DNA of 10,289 nt from Candidatus Uhrbacteria bacterium (GTDB lineage: Bacteria; Patescibacteriota; Patescibacteriia; 2-12-FULL-60-25): positions 1 to 10,289 of the forward strand of contig SICT01000033.1 in assembly GCA_009691315.1 (NCBI GenBank), written 5' to 3'. Positions 5,149 through 10,289 of the stretch are shown here, in pieces. The stretch's first letter is position 1. Each line of letters opens with the position of its first letter. The notes beneath the pieces are model-generated. The model was not told the origin of the DNA, made no database searches, and was given only the letters and a program-made list of their open reading frames with translations. A program made the position numbers and the translations under genes.

Positions 5149-5177
5149 ATGACAATCTGGTCGCTTTCCGCTATCAT
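5149..5177 (+). promoter_or_regulatory. promoter of rluD-cmk (predicted leaderless)
   Basis: ATGACA (5149-5154, 5 of 6), a 17-nt spacer and TATCAT (5172-5177, 5 of 6), then exactly 6 nt to the ATG at 5184. +1 therefore falls on the A of the start codon. No Shine-Dalgarno is present. Confidence 0.68.
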
Positions 5178-5183
5178 CCGTGC

Positions 5184-6131
5184 ATGAAACAATGGACGAT
5201 CAAAGCTAAGGGCGCTGGCGAACGGCTGGATGTATTTTTGACAGAACAGCTCGTCGGACAAACACGCTCCGCCCTCCAGAAACTCATTAAAGATGGGTCG
5301 GTTCAAGTAAACAACCAACAGGCTTCGGTGCATTGTTTTTTGAAAGTAGGCGACAAGATCAAGTATCGTCCGCTCTCTATCACGGCCAAAGCAGAAGCAG
5401 AGGATGACAAACGAACAGAGATCAACGATCAAAAGGCTCCGTCTCCAAAAATAATCGGCGAAACGGCTGATTGGTTGGTCATCGACAAACCGGCCGGACT
5501 CCTCGTCCATCCGGACAAGACATACAAAACCGGTACGCTGGTTGATTGGTTGATCGAGCATGATCCAAAAATTGGACGTGTGGGGGAAAATCCGGAGCGA
5601 CCAGGGATCATTCATCGACTGGATCGTGAAGTGAGCGGACTAATGATTGTGGCAAAAACGCAGGCCGCGTATGAAGCGTTACAAAAACAATTCAAAGAAC
5701 GTCAGATAGAAAAAACCTACCTTGCACTCGTCCATGGCGAATTGCCACAGAATGAAGGCGACATTAAATTTCGCATTGCCCGTTCATCAACTCAACCACG
5801 CATGGCCGCTCGACCCTCACAAGAAACGCAAGGACGAGCCGCCTGGACCCATTACCAAGTGACCGAACGCTTTGTCGGCGCAACGCTGGTTGAAGTGCAG
5901 ATTCTCTCCGGCCGCACGCACCAAATCCGCGCACACTTTCACGCGCTTGGATATCCAATCATGGGCGATGCTCTCTACATCCGCAAAAAAACCGATCGCA
6001 ATATCAAAGCACCGCGCATTATGTTACAAAGCATTGCTCTCTCCTTCGTCGATCCAAAAACACAAGAAAAAAAATCGTTTACACTCCCTCCAGATCCCGC
6101 TTTTGGTGAACTTCAAAAAGCTATAAGCTGA
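5184..6131 (+). CDS. rluD: RluA/RluD-family 23S rRNA pseudouridine synthase
   Basis: Isomerises uridine to pseudouridine in rRNA. The 315 residues comprise an N-terminal S4 RNA-binding domain (about 12-60: GERLDVFLTEQL, then LIKDGSVQVN) and the RluA catalytic domain (about 90-305). The catalytic motif HRLDREVSGL (144-153) has the nucleophile Asp147; the usual Thr before SGL is Val here. VIDKPAGLLVHP (99-110) and the RTHQIRAHF motif (244-252) are intact. The S4 domain and length fit RluD (about 326 residues in E. coli), but RluC-like specificity cannot be excluded, so the symbol is provisional. It is the first gene of a likely two-gene unit with cmk, 17 nt downstream. ATG5184 fits both homology and the promoter geometry. 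Confidence 0.92.
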   Translation: MKQWTIKAKGAGERLDVFLTEQLVGQTRSALQKLIKDGSVQVNNQQASVHCFLKVGDKIKYRPLSITAKAEAEDDKRTEINDQKAPSPKIIGETADWLVIDKPAGLLVHPDKTYKTGTLVDWLIEHDPKIGRVGENPERPGIIHRLDREVSGLMIVAKTQAAYEALQKQFKERQIEKTYLALVHGELPQNEGDIKFRIARSSTQPRMAARPSQETQGRAAWTHYQVTERFVGATLVEVQILSGRTHQIRAHFHALGYPIMGDALYIRKKTDRNIKAPRIMLQSIALSFVDPKTQEKKSFTLPPDPAFGELQKAIS

Positions 6132-6148
6132 CAGATCAAAGCTTCGTT

Positions 6149-6706
6149 ATGATCATCTCTATCTCCGGTGTACCAGGCTCAGGTAAGACATCTGTGGGAA
6201 AACTCCTGGCTCAAAAACTGCATGCGCCTTTTTATTCTATGGGCGGTCTGCGCGGCAAAATGGCTATCGAACGCGGGATGACTATTGCGGAATTGAATGC
6301 CCTCGGCGAATCTGATCCAACGACCGACTCATCCGTTGACGATTACCAGCGTGAGCTAGGAAAAAAAGAGAATCATTTTGTAATTGAAGGCCGCGTGTCC
6401 TGGCATTTTATCCCACACTCTTTCAAAGTCCTGCTGGAATGTGAGCCTATGGAGGCAGCCAGACGCATCATTCAGGTTCAGCGATCAACGCCTGGACATG
6501 AAGAACGGGATGAACCGGATTATAAAACTCTAGAAGAAGCTCGTCAGGCCCTTGATGCACGGATGGCGTCTGATACCAAACGCTACCAAAAATACTACGG
6601 CGTAGATTACCGCGATCCTTCACATTACGACCTCGTCATCGATACGACGAAAAATAGCGGCCCGGAAGAAACAACCGATCAAATCATAAAAAAACTTTCT
6701 CTATGA
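6149..6706 (+). CDS. cmk: (d)CMP kinase, short archaeal/CPR type
   Basis: Transfers phosphate from ATP to CMP/dCMP in pyrimidine nucleotide synthesis. The 185-residue P-loop kinase has Walker A GVPGSGKTS (7-15), the acceptor-side EGR (80-82), and the C-terminal DTKRYQKYYGVDYRDPSHYDLVIDT block typical of the cytidylate-kinase-like (AAA) group found in archaea and CPR; the classic bacterial enzyme is about 225 residues. An adenylate-kinase-like or other small nucleoside kinase activity is possible but less likely. It lies 17 nt behind rluD, has no Shine-Dalgarno and no convincing promoter of its own, so it is probably co-transcribed. It converges on rplS with only 22 nt between stop codons and no clear terminator. 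Confidence 0.88.
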   Translation: MIISISGVPGSGKTSVGKLLAQKLHAPFYSMGGLRGKMAIERGMTIAELNALGESDPTTDSSVDDYQRELGKKENHFVIEGRVSWHFIPHSFKVLLECEPMEAARRIIQVQRSTPGHEERDEPDYKTLEEARQALDARMASDTKRYQKYYGVDYRDPSHYDLVIDTTKNSGPEETTDQIIKKLSL

Positions 6707-6728
6707 AAATTTTCAAGGACTGGATTTG

Positions 6729-7085
6729 TTAGGCTACTAATTTTATATTCTTTACTTCACGCAAAGCTTTTTTGGAGTGACGGACAAAACCGATATGCTG
6801 ACGGCGTGTTTTTACCATCCTCACCAGTTCTAATTTTACAATAGAAGGTAAAGTCAAAGGAAAAATTTTCTCAACGCCAATACGGTCAGAAATTTTGCGG
6901 ACAGTCATGGTTTTGCTGACACCGTTTCCACCAACCTTCAGCACTAATCCTTCAAAAACCTGGACACGTTCTTTTTCTTTACCAGTTTTGTCAGTTTCTT
7001 TAATTTTTTGATGGACACGAATCGTCATCCCAGTTTTGACCTGGGTAGGGATAATGGTCGCAGGGAGAACAAGTTGGTTTTCCAT
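6729..7085 (-). CDS. rplS: 50S ribosomal protein L19
   Basis: Structural protein of the large subunit at the 30S-50S interface. The 118 residues match the usual length (about 115). The family core is clear: GMTIRVHQKIKE, RVQVFEGLVLKV, TMTVRKIS, GVEKIFPL and RMVKTRRQHIGFVRH. ATG7085 (MENQ...) is used rather than a frame extension to 7190, because the extra 35 residues run through the uvrA terminator and the rplS promoter. No Shine-Dalgarno precedes the start; the leader would be about 7-10 nt. It is encoded downstream of uvrA with its own promoter rather than in the common rpsP-rimM-trmD-rplS operon. Confidence 0.97.
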   Translation of the reverse strand: MENQLVLPATIIPTQVKTGMTIRVHQKIKETDKTGKEKERVQVFEGLVLKVGGNGVSKTMTVRKISDRIGVEKIFPLTLPSIVKLELVRMVKTRRQHIGFVRHSKKALREVKNIKLVA

Positions 7086-7098
7086 AGAAAGTGTCAGA

Positions 7099-7127
7099 AG
7101 AGTAATAAAATCTAGCAAAACTGTCAA
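7099..7127 (-). promoter_or_regulatory. promoter of rplS
   Basis: Perfect TTGACA on the minus strand (7127-7122). -10 candidates are TACTCT at 17 nt (7104-7099) or TATTAC at 14 nt (7107-7102). +1 falls near 7092-7095, giving a leader of 7-10 nt before the ATG at 7085. The -35 lies only 5 nt after the T-run of the uvrA terminator. Confidence 0.6.
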
Positions 7128-7132
7128 GGGAT

Positions 7133-7153
7133 AAAAAACCACGTAGTACGTGG
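7133..7153 (-). terminator. terminator directly after the uvrA stop codon
   Basis: On the minus strand the uvrA TAG is followed at once by CCACGTACTACGTGG (7153-7139; 6-bp stem, 3-nt loop) and six T (7138-7133). A canonical compact intrinsic terminator that separates uvrA from rplS. Confidence 0.85.
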
Positions 7154-10042
7154 CTAGCGCAACACATTCTTCAAATATTTTCCGGTCCAACCATGTTTGG
7201 ATTTCGCGACCTGTTCAGGCGTTCCCGCGGCCACAATTTCTCCCCCATACACGCCCCCTTCTGGCCCCATATCAATCACCCAATCCGCGGACTTGATGAC
7301 GTCTAAATTATGCTCAATAACGAGAATGGTATTGCCTTTATCAACCAACGCATTCAAAACGCCAAGCAAACGCTTGATGTCATCAAAATGCAAACCGGTC
7401 GTTGGTTCATCTAAAATGTAGAGGGTCTTGCCAGTGGCACGACGTGATAACTCCGTCGCAAGTTTCACACGCTGAGCTTCTCCACCAGACAGCGTCGTTG
7501 CTGGCTGACCTAATTTGACGTATCCCAGACCAACCTCGTGCAAAACAGAAAGTTTTTCGTAGATGGCCGGCTGGTCAACGAAAAAACGCCGCGCTTCTTC
7601 AACGGTCATATCGAGAATGTCCGCAATATTTTTTCCACGCCAGTGAATTTCAAGCGCTTCAGCATTATAACGGCGACCATGACACTCGGTGCACTCCACA
7701 TACACATCAGGCAAAAACTGCATGGAGATTTGTAAGTAACCTTCCCCACTACACGGCTCACAACGCCCACCACCTTTGACGTTAAACGAGAATTTTCCCG
7801 CATCAAAACCGCGCATTTTGGCTTCTGGAATTTCCGTAAACAGATCACGAATGGCTGTAAACACCCCGGTATACGTTGCGGGATTGGAACGTGGCGTCCG
7901 CCCGATGGGTGACTGGTCAACCGACACAACTTTGTCGAGATGATCAATCCCTTCTATTTTTTTATGCGCTCCCACAGGATCCTTGGCCCCATAAAAATGC
8001 GCGGACAAAGCTCGACCCAAAATGTCTAAAATAAGGGTAGACTTTCCAGAACCAGACACCCCGCTAACACACACAAATTTTCCCAGCGGCAAACTAAAAT
8101 CAACATTTTTTAAATTAAATTCTGTTGCGCCTTTCACCGTAATGGATTTCCCATTTCCTTTGCGCCGCGTCTTAGGCAATTCAATGGATTTTTTTCCGAG
8201 CAAATAGGCACCCGTCAACGAATCTTTATTTTTCTTAATCGCCGCAAGCGTTCCCGCGGCCACAATTTCTCCCCCATATTCCCCTGCCCCAGGTCCCACA
8301 TCCACCACATAATCAGCGGCTTCGATCACGGCTTGATCATGTTCGACCACCAGAACCGTATTTCCTAAGTCACGCAAACGCTTCATGGTCGCGATCAATT
8401 TATCGTTGTCACGTTGATGTAAACCAATCGATGGTTCATCCAAAATATAAATCACCGATGATAACTCGGAACCAAGCTGCGCGGCTAAGCGTACTCGCTG
8501 AGCTTCGCCCCCAGACAAGGACATGGCCGAACGATCAAGCGTCAAATAATTTAATCCTACATCGAGCAAATTTCTCAAACGACGTAAAACTTCTTTCGTA
8601 ATTTGATCAACAACCAAACGCTCGCGTTCGGTAAATCCCTGGGCATCAATCTGTTGACTGACTTTAATGCGATGAATTTTTGAGGCCTTTACTTTAGCCT
8701 GTGCCTGACCCAAACCCTCAAAAAAAGTCAGTGCCTCATCAAGGGGGACTTGTACCACATCTGCGATCGATTTTCCCGCCACAGTCACAGACAATGCTTC
8801 TTTGCGCAAACGTCGTCCACCACATTCCGGACATGTAAGCACACGCATGTAAGCTTCAATTTCTTTTTGGACGTATTCAGAATCCGTCTCTTTATATTTT
8901 TCTTCTAACATCGCGAGAATGCCATGAAAGTAGGTTTCTCGATCATCCACGCGATAAATTTCATCTCCTGTTCCTTCAAACAAAACATTTAGCGCTTTAA
9001 CAGAAAATGACCCAACCGGCTCATGCACAGAAAATCCATACTTCTCCCCAACCACCTCTAAAATTTTGAGGTGTGAGGTTTGATTTCCCGCAATGCGCGT
9101 CCATGGTTTGATCGCGCCTTGGGCAATCGTCAGCCGTTTATTTGGAATGACTAAGTCTGGTTCAAGCACCAACTTGGTCCCAAGACCGGTACACGCCGGA
9201 CAGGCACCATGCGGAGAGTTGAAGGAAAAAAGACGCGGCTCCAAAATCGGCAACGAAAGATTGCACGTCGCACAAAATAACGACTGGGAAAATAAAATTT
9301 CTTGACTGTCTGATTCTTTCCAAACAACTAAAAGTCCATTGCCTAATTCAAGCGACTGTTTAACCAAGTCCAAAACAGACTCAAGGACCATAGAACTATT
9401 TTTCTCGATCTTGGCCACCACAACTTCAATCGTATGTTCCTGTGTTTTATCCACGCGGGCATGCAACATCTCTTCCAAATCCACAAACGTTCCATCAAAA
9501 CGGATCTCGCGGTAACTGGCATGATGCACCGCCTGCATCACGACCTTGTGCTCACCTTTCTGCTCACGCACCATAGGAGCAAGTAAACTCATGGAAGATG
9601 TTTTTGCCAGAATAAAAATTTTCTCAGCAATTTCACGCGGTGTTTGTTCAACCACCGGCTTGCCGCAATTCACACAATGCGCACGACCGGCGCGCGAGAA
9701 TAACAACCGGAAAAAATCATAGATCTCTGTCACGGTCCCAACGGTCGAACGCGGATTATGTGAGGAAGATTTTTGATCAATGGCAATGGTTGGCGAGAGT
9801 CCACTGATCTCATCCACGTCCGGCTTGTCCTGCAGCTCCATAAACTGCCGCGCATAAGACGACATACTTTCCATATAGCGGCGCTGGCCTTCCGCATGCA
9901 CGGTATCAAAAGCCAAAGACGACTTTCCAGAACCAGACAAACCCGTCATCACCACCAATTGATTTTTTGGCAGGTCAACCGAAATGTTTTTTAAATTGTG
10001 TACGCGAGCTCCGCGAATGCGGATGTGAGATTGTGCAGACAT
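7154..10042 (-). CDS. uvrA: UvrABC excinuclease subunit A
   Basis: DNA damage sensor of nucleotide excision repair; the dimer loads UvrB on lesions. A complete 962-residue protein (E. coli 940). First ABC half: Walker A GLSGSGKS (34-41), zinc module C257/C260...C281/C284, signature LSGGEAQRV (509-517), LDEPSIGLH (534-542). A further CPEC pair is at 404-407. Second half: Walker A GVSGSGKS (661-668), zinc module C761/C764...C784/C787, signature at 851-859, LDEPTTGLH (877-885). I start it at ATG10042 (MSAQSHIRIRGARVHNLKNI), where homology begins; the frame extension to 10156 has no family match. The GGAG one base before the ATG is too close to serve as a Shine-Dalgarno. No confident promoter was seen. 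A 31-bp and a 19-bp tract are identical between the two halves. Confidence 0.97.
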   Translation of the reverse strand: MSAQSHIRIRGARVHNLKNISVDLPKNQLVVMTGLSGSGKSSLAFDTVHAEGQRRYMESMSSYARQFMELQDKPDVDEISGLSPTIAIDQKSSSHNPRSTVGTVTEIYDFFRLLFSRAGRAHCVNCGKPVVEQTPREIAEKIFILAKTSSMSLLAPMVREQKGEHKVVMQAVHHASYREIRFDGTFVDLEEMLHARVDKTQEHTIEVVVAKIEKNSSMVLESVLDLVKQSLELGNGLLVVWKESDSQEILFSQSLFCATCNLSLPILEPRLFSFNSPHGACPACTGLGTKLVLEPDLVIPNKRLTIAQGAIKPWTRIAGNQTSHLKILEVVGEKYGFSVHEPVGSFSVKALNVLFEGTGDEIYRVDDRETYFHGILAMLEEKYKETDSEYVQKEIEAYMRVLTCPECGGRRLRKEALSVTVAGKSIADVVQVPLDEALTFFEGLGQAQAKVKASKIHRIKVSQQIDAQGFTERERLVVDQITKEVLRRLRNLLDVGLNYLTLDRSAMSLSGGEAQRVRLAAQLGSELSSVIYILDEPSIGLHQRDNDKLIATMKRLRDLGNTVLVVEHDQAVIEAADYVVDVGPGAGEYGGEIVAAGTLAAIKKNKDSLTGAYLLGKKSIELPKTRRKGNGKSITVKGATEFNLKNVDFSLPLGKFVCVSGVSGSGKSTLILDILGRALSAHFYGAKDPVGAHKKIEGIDHLDKVVSVDQSPIGRTPRSNPATYTGVFTAIRDLFTEIPEAKMRGFDAGKFSFNVKGGGRCEPCSGEGYLQISMQFLPDVYVECTECHGRRYNAEALEIHWRGKNIADILDMTVEEARRFFVDQPAIYEKLSVLHEVGLGYVKLGQPATTLSGGEAQRVKLATELSRRATGKTLYILDEPTTGLHFDDIKRLLGVLNALVDKGNTILVIEHNLDVIKSADWVIDMGPEGGVYGGEIVAAGTPEQVAKSKHGWTGKYLKNVLR

Positions 10043-10289
10043 GCTCCGGAAAGACAAAGTCCACAAATTTTGGACGTTGGGATCGAGGCTATCACCTTTT
10101 GGAAAACAGGGCAAGAGCCGGAGCCTCGGAGAATATTTCCAAATAAAAAACCGCATGCATCACCCGAAGGTAAAAACACGCGGCGGAAGAGACCAAGTAA
10201 AATGTTAAGGAATGAAAAAGGGCTGAGGGCCTTAGGGCTGAACGATGCACTCCCCACGGGAAGCAGCCCCACAGTGCGGATGCGCATTG
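10043..10289. other. stretch upstream of uvrA with no supported gene
   Basis: These 247 bases should hold the uvrA promoter, but I find only a weak candidate on the minus strand (TTGCCC, 17 nt, TAGCCT near 10090-10118). A TAAAAT on the + strand (10198-10203) might serve a gene or RNA beyond the right edge. The final 60 bases are GC-rich with a possible GCACT/AGTGC stem. Reading frames here are short or overlap the uvrA start. Confidence 0.5.

Noticed and set aside
6690..6728. Terminator between convergent cmk and rplS
   Set aside because: Only a GAAAATTTTC palindrome without a loop and a weak 5-bp minus-strand stem inside cmk before seven T; too poor to call.
7086..7190. N-terminal extension of L19 by 35 residues
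   Set aside because: It would translate through the uvrA terminator and the rplS promoter; L19 homology starts at the ATG at 7085.
10043..10156. N-terminal extension of UvrA by 38 residues
   Set aside because: UvrA proteins begin just before IRIRGARVHNLKNI; the extension has no family match.
10155..10208. Short + strand frame of 17 codons after ATG at 10155, faintly like the start of ribosomal protein L32
   Set aside because: It is too short, lacks the L32 zinc cysteines and Arg/Lys pattern, and has no initiation signal.
10235..10289. GGGAAGCAGCC in a hairpin-like context, reminiscent of signal recognition particle RNA domain IV
   Set aside because: The partner strand (CAGGTCC) and GGAA tetraloop of SRP RNA are missing and the window ends here. 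A covariance-model scan (small bacterial SRP) on the extended sequence would decide.

Overview
The window looks like a stretch of a Patescibacteria (CPR) chromosome, possibly near the Uhrbacteria/Magasanikbacteria group. This placement is an inference from compact housekeeping genes, a short archaeal-type CMP kinase, a riboflavin kinase without its FAD synthetase domain, a tRNA without an encoded CCA, and general protein style. There is no 16S or other phylogenetic marker to confirm it.

Layout. A DHH phosphoesterase (nrnA-like, running in from the left edge) and clpP lie on the + strand. Between them is a perfect inverted repeat that matches the CIRCE/HrcA heat-shock operator in arm length and spacing, and it overlaps the clpP -35 box. 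Converging on clpP is a minus-strand run: a standalone riboflavin kinase (ribF), riboflavin synthase (ribE), then a GC-rich secreted/membrane TPR protein of myxobacterial appearance that ends at a rho-independent terminator. Divergent from ribF is a tRNA gene with a UAU anticodon (Ile, AUA), followed by a strong terminator. Next comes a repeat-rich island (seven GGTACC sites, GGGTCAGGTCCC-type repeats) around a second GC-rich gene, a small lipoprotein on the minus strand. Then rluD-like and cmk genes run on the + strand, and convergent with them are rplS (L19) and a complete uvrA on the minus strand. The last 247 bases hold no gene I can support.

Two expression styles appear side by side. The seven housekeeping genes whose starts can be seen have no usable Shine-Dalgarno sequence. 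At clpP, rluD and ribF the predicted promoter places transcription start at or within about 3 nt of the ATG, so the mRNAs look leaderless; rplS would have a leader of about 7-10 nt. The two GC-rich exported-protein genes instead have leaders of about 65 and 125 nt with hairpins and a perfect AGGAGG. This contrast, with their composition and the repeats around the second gene, marks them as likely acquired or separately evolving cargo.

The points most worth following up are the CIRCE-like element at clpP, the leaderless/leadered split, the UAU tRNA, the repeat-bracketed lipoprotein gene, and an identical 31-bp tract shared by the two ABC halves of uvrA.
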